A stretch of DNA of 32,409 nucleotides, from the IMG/VR virus record IMGVR_UViG_3300044940_000526, positions 1-32,409 of that record; one strand, given 5' to 3'. The position numbers and the translations under genes are program-made. This document shows, piece after piece, positions 7,419 through 14,372 of this stretch (its first letter is position 1; each line of letters begins with the position of its first letter). The DNA is from a virus. Under the pieces are notes generated by a model that did not search any database, was not told where the DNA came from, and was given only the letters and a program-made list of their open reading frames with translations.

Positions 7419-8237
7419 TCACTCCTCGATCCGGTAGATCGAGTGGGATCCCTTCGCGCCTTGCTTGTTCGGCCCGACCTGGCGGATGCGCTCGGCGGCG
7501 ATCACGGTGATGCCCTGGCGCTTCTTCAGGCCCGCGAAGAACCCCCGCACCGTGTGCGGCTGCCAGCCGGTGGCCTCGACGATCTGCGCGATGGTCGCGC
7601 CCTCCGCGCGGCGGAGCATCGCCAGCACCTGCTCCTGCTTCGTGCCCTCGCGCGGCTTGCGCGGCGCGCCGTGCTCGCGCGCGGCGCGGGGCGGCTTGCC
7701 GGCCAAGGCGACGCGGAGCACCTGCATCGGGCCGTCAAGGGCGGTGATCATGTCCGTCTCGCGGTTGGCCTCCTCGTCCCAGGCGGCCAGCACCGCGGCG
7801 GCAGCGTCGCGCAGGCTCGCGCGCGGGGCGGGCGTTGGCGCGACCTGAGCGGGTTCGGCGTCCTCCGCGGGGACATTCTCCTCCGGCGCGTCCTCCCCGC
7901 CCGTGGGCGCCGTGAAGGCCACCGGCGTGGCCTCGGCCGGCGCCGGGCGGTGGTGCCGGGTGGCGTCATCGGCCGCGGTGCTGTCCTCGGGGTCGAGGCC
8001 GATTGCGCGCAGCCCCTGCTCGGTGAGGCGCAGCAGGCGGGTGCGGCCGTCGATCTGCCAGACGTCGCGGGCATGGTACGCGGCGGCGTGTTCGTCGCGG
8101 ACCAGCCCCTGCTTGAGCAGGGCCTTCGCCACTGCCTGCCGCGCCCCGGCGGGCAGCCGGTCGGGCGGCGGCGCCAGGCGGTCGGGGCGCTGGCTGGCCT
8201 CGATCAGGATCGCGCGCTGGGTGTCGGTGAGCGTCAT
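7419..8237 (-). CDS. DUF3489 domain-containing protein
   Basis: A 272-residue protein with an N-terminal helical region beginning LTDTQRAILIEASQRPD, a low-complexity Pro/Ala/Glu/Asp linker in the middle, and a C-terminal DUF3489 domain (about the last 80 residues: TKQEQVLAMLRRAEGATIAQIVEATGW and TVRGFFAGLKKRQG). That domain looks like a winged helix, so DNA binding is likely. Such proteins are common on alphaproteobacterial plasmids and islands. An in-frame start 15 codons upstream exists, but the Met before TLTDTQ (position 8237) matches the usual family start. It stands alone on the minus strand between mazEF and two paralogous small genes. Confidence 0.8.
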   Translation of the reverse strand: MTLTDTQRAILIEASQRPDRLAPPPDRLPAGARQAVAKALLKQGLVRDEHAAAYHARDVWQIDGRTRLLRLTEQGLRAIGLDPEDSTAADDATRHHRPAPAEATPVAFTAPTGGEDAPEENVPAEDAEPAQVAPTPAPRASLRDAAAAVLAAWDEEANRETDMITALDGPMQVLRVALAGKPPRAAREHGAPRKPREGTKQEQVLAMLRRAEGATIAQIVEATGWQPHTVRGFFAGLKKRQGITVIAAERIRQVGPNKQGAKGSHSIYRIEE

Positions 8238-8346
8238 CGCGGGGTCTCCGGCTGCCGGAGCCGACCCTCGGCCCCCTACCACCCCGAGCCCCGCAGGGTG
8301 GCCTGCCGGGGCATGGGCGGCGCCGCGCCGCGGCGGGCGAGGCGCG

Positions 8347-8715
8347 TCAGTCCTGCTGCGCGGCCTCGGCGGCGATGCCCTCGCCGAGCACGAAGCCCGT
8401 CAGGTAGGGCAGCCCCGCGGGGATCCCGCTCTCGCGGCTGATGCGGCGGCTGATCCGCCAGCCCATCCAGGTGGCGGTGGCGCGGGCGATGGCGTCGGGC
8501 AGGCTGGCGCCGGCGTGGAGATGGCTGCCGACTTCGTCCGCCAAGTGCCGGCCATGGCGGCTGTCCAGGAAGGCGCGCACCGAGTCCGCATCCGCACCCG
8601 TCTCGCCCTGGATGGCGGCGAAGGCGATCGGCCAGGCGGCCGCGGCGCGCTCGCCCATGGCGCCCCAGAAGCCCCAGGCCTCGTTCCGGGTGGGCAGGAT
8701 GGTGGGGTTGGTCAT
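8347..8715 (-). CDS. Conserved hypothetical protein, paralogue A
   Basis: A 122-residue protein of a family I know only as unnamed proteins of alphaproteobacterial plasmids and islands. The core reads GFWGAMGERAAAAWPIAF, then TGADADSVRAFLDSRHGRH, a helical ATATWMGWRISR segment, and GIPAGLPYLTGFV at the end. It is mostly helical and no catalytic motif is recognised. The start at 8715 is chosen because GGAG sits 6 bases upstream; longer in-frame Mets up to 8811 would translate a leader shared at DNA level with the next gene. It is clearly paralogous to the gene at 8845-9231. It retains the full family C-terminus, unlike that copy. Confidence 0.72.
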   Translation of the reverse strand: MTNPTILPTRNEAWGFWGAMGERAAAAWPIAFAAIQGETGADADSVRAFLDSRHGRHLADEVGSHLHAGASLPDAIARATATWMGWRISRRISRESGIPAGLPYLTGFVLGEGIAAEAAQQD

Positions 8716-8793
8716 CGTCGTCTCCATCGTGGTGCGGGGCATCCCCTGCGCGTGACGGAGCATTCGCGCTGCGGCGGGGGCTGAGCCAAGCGC
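8711..8793. repeat. Direct repeat copy 1 (leader of paralogue A)
   Basis: This 83-bp segment matches 9227-9309 at 79 of 83 positions. It covers the start codon, the ribosome binding site and the upstream leader of the gene ending at 8347. The similarity stops near 8794, so the duplication includes the control region and the coding start. Conservation of the leader is higher than that of the downstream coding sequences. Confidence 0.9.
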
Positions 8794-8844
8794 GATGCGG
8801 CGCTGCTTCATGGCTTTGTTCGGGGGGTTGGGATCATCTTCTGA

Positions 8845-9231
8845 TCAGAAGGAGGTCGGCCCGCGCCCGTCATCGATGTCGATCACCGCCGCCGCCTTCT
8901 CGATCGCGAGGAGCAGGGCGGGCACGCCCATGCGCGGCCGGCCGGTGATCGGGCAGCCGCGGTCGAGGATCTGGACGACCATTGCGTCCTTGGTGGCCTC
9001 CGCGATGGCCTGCGCAAGGCACAGCCCCTGGCGCTGGTGGTCCAGCACCTCGGCGGCAAAGCCGCGTCCCAGACGGCTGTCGAGGAAGCCGCGGACATCA
9101 TCCGCCTCGGCCCCGGTCGAGAGGGCGATCGCCTCGAAGGCGATCGGCCAGGCGGTGGCGGCCTGCTCTCCCATCGCGCGCCAGAAGCCGCCCTGCCTGT
9201 TCTGCGCGGCCAGGATCATCGTCTCGGTCAT
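8845..9231 (-). CDS. Conserved hypothetical protein, paralogue B (divergent C-terminus)
   Basis: A 128-residue paralogue of the neighbouring gene. The shared core is GFW-AMGE-AA-AWPIAF, then TGAEADDVRGFLDSRLGR, then an AIAEATKDAM helix. After about residue 85 it departs: the WMGWRISR/GLPYLTGFV ending of paralogue A is replaced by a different tail rich in short hydrophobics (MGVPALLLAIEKAAAVIDIDD). The start at 9231 uses the same GGAGACGACG ribosome-binding context as paralogue A. A 14-bp palindrome (8838-8851) spans its stop codon. The function is unknown; the duplication with tail replacement suggests two related proteins with different partners. Confidence 0.68.
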   Translation of the reverse strand: MTETMILAAQNRQGGFWRAMGEQAATAWPIAFEAIALSTGAEADDVRGFLDSRLGRGFAAEVLDHQRQGLCLAQAIAEATKDAMVVQILDRGCPITGRPRMGVPALLLAIEKAAAVIDIDDGRGPTSF

Positions 9232-9309
9232 CGTCGTCTCCATCATGGTGCGGGGCATCCCCTGCGCGTGATGGACCATTCGCGCTGCGGCGGGGGTTGA
9301 GCCAAGCGC
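9227..9309. repeat. Direct repeat copy 2 (leader of paralogue B)
   Basis: This segment matches 8711-8793 at 79 of 83 positions and holds the start codon, ribosome binding site and leader of the gene ending at 8845. It lies between that gene and the divergent terminase small-subunit gene, so it may also contain promoter elements. No strong -35/-10 pair was found in it. Confidence 0.9.
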
Positions 9310-9356
9310 CGTCGCCGCGATGGCGATTGCTATCTTCGAGGGATCTCGATCACATC

Positions 9357-9935
9357 ATGATCGCCGCTGCGCAGTCGGGCCGCGTGGCCTCGCAGCGCGA
9401 GGTGGCGCGCCGCCTCGGCATTTCCCACACGGCGCTGCAGAAGGCGCAGCGCGCCGGCCGTATCGCGCCCGAGGCCGACGGGGCCTGGGATGTCGAGAAG
9501 GTTCGCGCGCGGCTGGCGGACAGCAGCGATCCTGTCCGGAAGACCGCGACTCTGGTGCAGCCAGCAGTGGCAGCACCCCGGCCCGCATCGCCGCCGCCTG
9601 TCGCCGCGATTCCGCCGGCCGCCGATCCCCTGCCGCGCGCGCCCCAAAGCACCTTCCACGACGCGCGCACGGCGAACGAGGTGCTCAAGGCGCAGGAGCG
9701 GCGGCTACGGCTCGACGAACGAAAGGGCAAACTGGTCGACAAGGCTCGTGCGCTCCTGCTCGTGCACCGGCTCGCCAAGGAGGAGCGCGACGCCATCCTG
9801 GCCTGGCCCGCCCGCGTTGCGGCCGAGATGGCGGCCGAACTCGGGGTCGATGCGCACCGGCTGCAGACGATGATGGATGCGCGGCTGCGCCAGCACCTCG
9901 CTGAGCGGCACGATGTCCGCGTGAGCGTCGGCTGA
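9357..9935 (+). CDS. Phage terminase small subunit (Nu1-like)
   Basis: A 192-residue predicted DNA-recognition subunit of the packaging terminase. A helix-turn-helix region is at about 10-38 (SQREVARRLGISHTALQKAQRAGRIA), as in Nu1-type small subunits. A proline/alanine-rich linker (about 65-98) leads to a helical C-terminal half (TANEVLKAQERRLRLDERKGKLV) that probably mediates assembly. It is directly followed by the large subunit with a TGATG overlap, which supports the role. The ATG at 9357 is preferred; longer in-frame sequence upstream would run through the duplicated leader. It opens the late region on the plus strand. Confidence 0.8.
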   Translation: MIAAAQSGRVASQREVARRLGISHTALQKAQRAGRIAPEADGAWDVEKVRARLADSSDPVRKTATLVQPAVAAPRPASPPPVAAIPPAADPLPRAPQSTFHDARTANEVLKAQERRLRLDERKGKLVDKARALLLVHRLAKEERDAILAWPARVAAEMAAELGVDAHRLQTMMDARLRQHLAERHDVRVSVG

Positions 9936-11890
9936 TGGTGGGCGAGCATCTGCTGGACGAACTCGGCCGCTTCGAGGGCGACGCCGAAATACTGCAGGCC
10001 TGGCGCGACGGCATGGCGCCGGAGCCGGCGCTGCTCGTGTCGGAATGGGCCGACCGACATCGCCTGCTCGGCAGCCGCGGCTCCGCCGAGCCCGGGCCGT
10101 GGCGCACCGCACGCACGCCCTATCTGCGCGAGATCATGGACGCGTTGTCGCCGGCGCACCCGGCACGGCGCGTGGTCTTCATGAAGGGCGCGCAGGTCGG
10201 CGGCACCGAGTGCGGCAACAACTGGATCGGCTACGTCATCCACCACGCGCCGGGGCCGATGCTCGCGGTGCAGCCGACCACCGAACTGGCCAAGCGCTTC
10301 TCCGACCAGCGCATCGACCCGCTGGTCGAGGAGACGCCGGCGATCCGGGAGCGGGTGGCGCCGGCGCGGTCGCGCGACAGCGGCAACCGCCAACTGTCAA
10401 AAGAGTTCCCGGGCGGCCAGCTGGTGATGACCGGCGCGAACAGCGCGGTCGGGCTACGCTCCATGTCGGCGCGCTTCCTGTTCCTCGACGAGATCGACGC
10501 CTATCCGGGCGACGTCGAGGGCGAAGGCGACCCGATCGCCTTGGCCGAGGCCCGCGCCCGCACCTTCGGCTGGCGGCGCAAGATGCTGCTGGTCTCGACG
10601 CCGACCATTGCCGGCCTGTCGCGGATCGAGCGCGAGTACCTGGCGACCGACCAGCGGCGCTACTTCGTGCCCTGTCCGCATTGCGGCCACTGCCAGCATC
10701 TGCGCTTCGAGCGGCTCGTCTGGGACGAGGGCCAGCCGGAGACGGCGCGGTATCTCTGCGAGGATTGCGACGGGGCGATCGGGGAGCAGCACAAGGCAGC
10801 AATGCTGGCCGCGGGCGAATGGCGGGCCACCGCCACGGCGACGGACCCGCACGCCGTCGGCTTCCACATCTCGGCGCTCTACTCCCCGCCGGGCTGGATG
10901 CCTTGGTCGGAGATCGCCCGGCTGTGGCTCGCGGCGCAGGGCGACGACCGCGCGATCAAGACCTTCCGGAACACCGTCCTCGGCGAGACCTGGCAGGAGG
11001 CGGGCGAGGCGCCGGACTGGCAGCGCCTCTACGACCGCCGGGAGCACTGGCCCGCCGGCACCGTGCCGATGGGCGGGCTGCTGCTGACGGCCGGCGTAGA
11101 CGTGCAGCGCGACCGCCTCGAGGCGAGCCTCTGGGCCTGGGGCCGGGACCGCCAGTCCTGGCTGGTCGAGCACCGCGTGCTCCCCGGCAACCCCTTCGAG
11201 GGGAGGGTGTGGGAGGAGCTCCGCCTCACCCTCGGCGAGACCTGGCGGCACGAGAGCGGGCACCGCATGCCCATCGCCATGGCGGCGATCGACAGCGGCG
11301 ACGGCATGACGACGGCCGAGGTCTACAGCTTCGTCCGCCGCGCCGGCGCGGGCCGCGCCATTGCGGTGAAGGGCCAGGACGGGCTGCGCGCCGCGATCGG
11401 ACAGCCGGCGGCGACGGAGGTGCGGCGCAATGGCCGCAAGCTCGGCGGGCTGAAGGTCTGGCCGGTGGGATCCTCCTTCCTGAAGGCCGAGACCTACGGC
11501 TGGCTGAAGCTCGACCGGCCGACCGAGGAGAGCGGCGATCCCTTCCCGCCGGGCTACGTGCACCTGCCGGTGTATGCGGCGGGCGAGGAGTTCTGCCGGC
11601 AGATCACGGCGGAGCAGTTCGTGGCCCGCGCCGGGCGGAACGGCTTCCGCCGGCTGGAGTGGGTGAAGACGCGCGAGCGCAACGAGGCGCTGGACTGCCG
11701 GGTCTACGCCCGCGGGGCCGCGGCGGCGCTCGGCATGGACGGCTGGGGCGAGGGGCGCTGGGCGCGGATGGCCGATGCGCTGTCGCTGCCGGCGGCGGAG
11801 CCGACGCCCGCCAAGACGCAGCATGCGTCCACCTCCGCCATAACGCGCCCCCGCGCCTGGCTCGCCCCGCGCTCTGGCTGGCTGCGCTGA
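9935..11890 (+). CDS. Phage terminase large subunit, GpA family
   Basis: The 651-residue packaging motor and nuclease of the lambda gpA family. The ATPase has Walker A MKGAQVGGTE (83-92) and Walker B FLFLDEID (181-188). A zinc-binding-like cluster follows (C247, C250, C253, then C275, C278). The C-terminal nuclease region starts near AGVDVQRDRLEASLWAWG and has AAIDSGDG as another acidic motif. It cuts concatemeric phage DNA and pumps it into the prohead. Its ATG overlaps the stop of the small-subunit gene, and the gpW-like joining gene follows 13 bases later. Length and motif order are normal, so this copy looks intact. Confidence 0.96.
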   Translation: MVGEHLLDELGRFEGDAEILQAWRDGMAPEPALLVSEWADRHRLLGSRGSAEPGPWRTARTPYLREIMDALSPAHPARRVVFMKGAQVGGTECGNNWIGYVIHHAPGPMLAVQPTTELAKRFSDQRIDPLVEETPAIRERVAPARSRDSGNRQLSKEFPGGQLVMTGANSAVGLRSMSARFLFLDEIDAYPGDVEGEGDPIALAEARARTFGWRRKMLLVSTPTIAGLSRIEREYLATDQRRYFVPCPHCGHCQHLRFERLVWDEGQPETARYLCEDCDGAIGEQHKAAMLAAGEWRATATATDPHAVGFHISALYSPPGWMPWSEIARLWLAAQGDDRAIKTFRNTVLGETWQEAGEAPDWQRLYDRREHWPAGTVPMGGLLLTAGVDVQRDRLEASLWAWGRDRQSWLVEHRVLPGNPFEGRVWEELRLTLGETWRHESGHRMPIAMAAIDSGDGMTTAEVYSFVRRAGAGRAIAVKGQDGLRAAIGQPAATEVRRNGRKLGGLKVWPVGSSFLKAETYGWLKLDRPTEESGDPFPPGYVHLPVYAAGEEFCRQITAEQFVARAGRNGFRRLEWVKTRERNEALDCRVYARGAAAALGMDGWGEGRWARMADALSLPAAEPTPAKTQHASTSAITRPRAWLAPRSGWLR

Positions 11891-11903
11891 AGGGAGGACG
11901 CGC

Positions 11904-12140
11904 ATGGACCCGACCGTCCTAGCCTGGGCGCTTGCGCAGCCGGCCGGCAGTCGTGCGGCTGCGCTCGCCGCGGCCTACACGGGCGGCACCACGCGCGTGA
12001 CCTTCGACGGGCGGACCGTGGAGTACCGCAGCCTCGACGAGCTTGGCCGGGCGCTCGCCGTGCTGCGCGGGGCGGAGATGAGCGCAGCGCGCCGCCCCTC
12101 CATGACGCTCGCCGCATTCTCGCGGGGCGGCGGGGCATGA
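11904..12140 (+). CDS. gpW-like head-tail joining protein
   Basis: A 78-residue protein in the place and size of lambda gpW, between terminase and portal. The segment TRVTFDGRTVEYRSLDELGRALAVL (about 30-54) is typical of gpW/phage head-tail joining proteins: a short beta hairpin followed by a helix. gpW-type proteins bind the portal after packaging and prepare it for tail attachment. The ATG follows GGGAGGA with good spacing. The next plus-strand gene, the portal, is separated from it by an antisense toxin-antitoxin module whose toxin stop is only 17 bases away. Confidence 0.8.
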   Translation: MDPTVLAWALAQPAGSRAAALAAAYTGGTTRVTFDGRTVEYRSLDELGRALAVLRGAEMSAARRPSMTLAAFSRGGGA

Positions 12141-12157
12141 CGCGCCTGCGGCAGCAG

Positions 12158-12562
12158 TCACTCACCGGGCGCGATCAGCGTGACTGTCGGGAAATGGCTG
12201 CGGTAGCGGCGGACATCACGGGTCAGCAACGGCAACCGGGCGACCGCGGCATGCGCCCCGATGAAGAAATCCGGCAGCACGCCTGTGCGCGTCCCGCCGC
12301 CCGCCCGGTAGCGCTGGAACACCTTGCCGGCCAGGAACAGCGCCTCGCGCGGGATGGGCGCCGTCTCGACCTGGGCGATGGCGAGCGCCTCCTCGACCTC
12401 CTCCATCCGCAGGAAGCACACCGAGAGCTCGGCATACACCACGTCATTGATCAGGATGGGGCCACGGACCGCGGCCGCCTCGAGCTGGCGCTGCGACCAG
12501 TCCGCCCAGGCGGGGTTCTCCGTGACGAGGTCGAGCAGGACATTGGTGTCGACGAGCGTCAC
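12158..12562 (-). CDS. vapC: VapC-family PIN-domain ribonuclease toxin
   Basis: A 134-residue PIN-domain toxin. Acidic active-site residues appear as D5 in LVDTNVLLDL, E46 in VVYAELSV and D98 in GVLPDFFIGAHAA, with a further D in LLTRDVRRY. VapC toxins cut tRNA or rRNA to stop translation. It starts with GTG, one base after the antitoxin stop, so the two are co-translated. The module lies antisense inside the phage late region, between the gpW-like and portal genes. The pairing with an AbrB-type antitoxin is common for VapBC. Confidence 0.9.
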   Translation of the reverse strand: MTLVDTNVLLDLVTENPAWADWSQRQLEAAAVRGPILINDVVYAELSVCFLRMEEVEEALAIAQVETAPIPREALFLAGKVFQRYRAGGGTRTGVLPDFFIGAHAAVARLPLLTRDVRRYRSHFPTVTLIAPGE

Positions 12563-12563
12563 C

Positions 12564-12809
12564 TCAGCCCTCGCCGCGGGTCAGCGCCATGATCTCCTCG
12601 GTGGTCATCCCGGCACTGGCGCGCCCGCGCAGCCTGGCGAAGCGGCTTGGCGGACGGCGGGTCGGGCCGCGGCGGCCCAGCTTGCTCAGCACGACGCGCC
12701 CGTCCTCGGCCACCTCGAAGGCGACCGTGCTGCCTGGTTTGATGCCGAGCAGCTCGCGCACCTCCTTGGGAATGGTGACCTGACCCTTGGTGGTGACCGT
12801 CGTGGCCAT
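12564..12809 (-). CDS. vapB: AbrB-family antitoxin (VapB type)
   Basis: An 81-residue antitoxin. The AbrB DNA-binding domain fills about 1-46 (TTVTTKGQVTIPKEVRELLGIKPGS, then VAFEVAEDGRVVLSKL). The C-terminal tail (RPPSRFARLRGRASAGMTTEEIM) should bind and inhibit the PIN toxin. The Met at 12809 is chosen because the domain begins right there; the frame stays open far upstream without coding sense. The start codon is ATG, and a TATTAC -10-like hexamer lies about 10 bases upstream. It diverges from the portal gene across 78 bases, so autoregulation could also touch portal transcription. Confidence 0.9.
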   Translation of the reverse strand: MATTVTTKGQVTIPKEVRELLGIKPGSTVAFEVAEDGRVVLSKLGRRGPTRRPPSRFARLRGRASAGMTTEEIMALTRGEG

Positions 12810-12887
12810 GGGCGCCCCTGTAATACCGAAGTTCTGGCGGGTCTTACTTAACGCCTCGCCCGGGTGGCTTCCAGTGGAGAGCGCGCG

Positions 12888-14372
12888 ATGATGGAACGCC
12901 TCCGCGCGGCATGGCAGGCGCTGCGCGGCTATGCGGCGGCACAGGACCAGCGCGCCTCCGCCTGGGCGCCGTCCGGCGGCAGCGCCACGAGCGAGGTCGG
13001 CATGGCCGCGGCGACGGTCGCACGCCGGGCCCGTGACGCGGTACGCAACGATCCCTACGCCAGCCGTATCGTCGATCTCTGGACCGGCAATGCGGTGGGC
13101 GCCGGCATCACGACGCGCTGGCCGGATGCACGCCACGCCGATGCCTGGCGCCGCTGGGCGGAGAGCACGGCCTGCGACGCCGAGGGGCGGCTGGACCTCT
13201 ACGGCCTGCAGGCGCTTGTGATGCGCGCGGTCGTCGAGAGCGGTGAGTGCTTCGTGCGTTTCCTGATGGTGCTTCCGTCGCCCGCCAATCCGATCGGCCT
13301 GCGGCTGCAGGTGCTGGAGAGCGACCACCTCGACACGGCGCGGAACGGCATCGTCGACGGGGCCGCGACCATCCAGGGCATCGCCCTCGGCGAGGCCGGC
13401 GAGCCGGTCGGCTACTGGCTGCACCGGGTGCATCCCGGCGCGGCCTGGATCCTGCCGGGCTCGACCTGGCTCAGCAGCGAGCGCATTCCGGCCGGCGACG
13501 TGCTGCACGTCTATCGCAAGCGCCGACCGGGCCAGCTGCGCGACGTCTCCTGGCTTGCGCCGGTGCTGCTGCGGCTCCGCGACCTCGGCGACTACGAGGC
13601 CGCCCTGCTGATGAAGGCCAAGATCGAAGCCTGCCTAGCCGCGGTCGTCACCGAGGAAGGCGACGAGGCGCTCACCGGCGCCGCGGCCGGCCTGCTCCGG
13701 GACGCCCAGGGCCGGACGGTCGAGAGCTTCGAGCCAGGCATGATCCTCTACCGTCGCGGCATGGGATCCGTGGAGGTGGTGAATCCGAGCGGTGGCGGCA
13801 GCCACGCCGCCTTCGCCCGCCGCGCGCTGGAGGCCGCTGCCGTCGGCGCCGGCCTGACCTACGACCAGGTCTCGGGCGACCTGACCCAGGCGAACTACTC
13901 CTCGCTCCGCGCCGGCAAGATCGAGTTCCGCCGGCTCTGCGAGCAGGTGCAGTACGGCATGCTGATCCCGATGCTCGTCCGGCCCATCGCGGACCGTTTC
14001 CACGCACAGGGCGCGCTGCTCGGACTGTGGGGTGCCGAAATGCCGGACGGTGTCAGTCACGTGCCGCCGGCGCACGAGATGATCGACCCGCTGAAGGACA
14101 CCACCGCCCTCATCGCCCAGGTCCGCGCCGGCTTTGTGCCGCAGCCCGAGGCCGCCGGCGCGTTCGGTTACGACTTCCGGGCCGCGGTGGAGATGATCCG
14201 CGAGGCCAATGCGCTGCTCGATGAAGCGGGCATCTCCCTCGACACCGATCCACGCCGCGTCGCGAAGTCGGGCGCCGCACAGGACGCCGCGCAGATGGCC
14301 GCCGTCGAGATCGCCGCCACCGGCGCCGCCGCGCCTCCCCGCGCCGAGCCAACCCCAGGAGCCCCCGCATGA
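12888..14372 (+). CDS. Phage portal protein, lambda gpB family
   Basis: A 494-residue portal, the dodecameric ring at the capsid vertex through which DNA enters and leaves. Family features include DPYASRIVDLWTGNAVGAGI near the N-terminus, ESGECFVRF, the VLESDHLD motif, RIPAGDVLHVYRKRRPGQLRDVSWLAPVL in the centre and DLTQANYSSLRAGKIEFRR toward the C-terminus. The ATG at 12888 has GGAGAG 6 bases upstream and is preferred over the GTG at 12864. The 3' end overlaps the next gene as ATGA. Its C-terminal tail is alanine/proline-rich. Confidence 0.95.
   Translation: MMERLRAAWQALRGYAAAQDQRASAWAPSGGSATSEVGMAAATVARRARDAVRNDPYASRIVDLWTGNAVGAGITTRWPDARHADAWRRWAESTACDAEGRLDLYGLQALVMRAVVESGECFVRFLMVLPSPANPIGLRLQVLESDHLDTARNGIVDGAATIQGIALGEAGEPVGYWLHRVHPGAAWILPGSTWLSSERIPAGDVLHVYRKRRPGQLRDVSWLAPVLLRLRDLGDYEAALLMKAKIEACLAAVVTEEGDEALTGAAAGLLRDAQGRTVESFEPGMILYRRGMGSVEVVNPSGGGSHAAFARRALEAAAVGAGLTYDQVSGDLTQANYSSLRAGKIEFRRLCEQVQYGMLIPMLVRPIADRFHAQGALLGLWGAEMPDGVSHVPPAHEMIDPLKDTTALIAQVRAGFVPQPEAAGAFGYDFRAAVEMIREANALLDEAGISLDTDPRRVAKSGAAQDAAQMAAVEIAATGAAAPPRAEPTPGAPA

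Noticed and set aside
10454-11905. 483-codon antisense frame over the terminase large subunit
   Set aside because: The terminase motifs on the plus strand are unambiguous; the antisense product is low-complexity.
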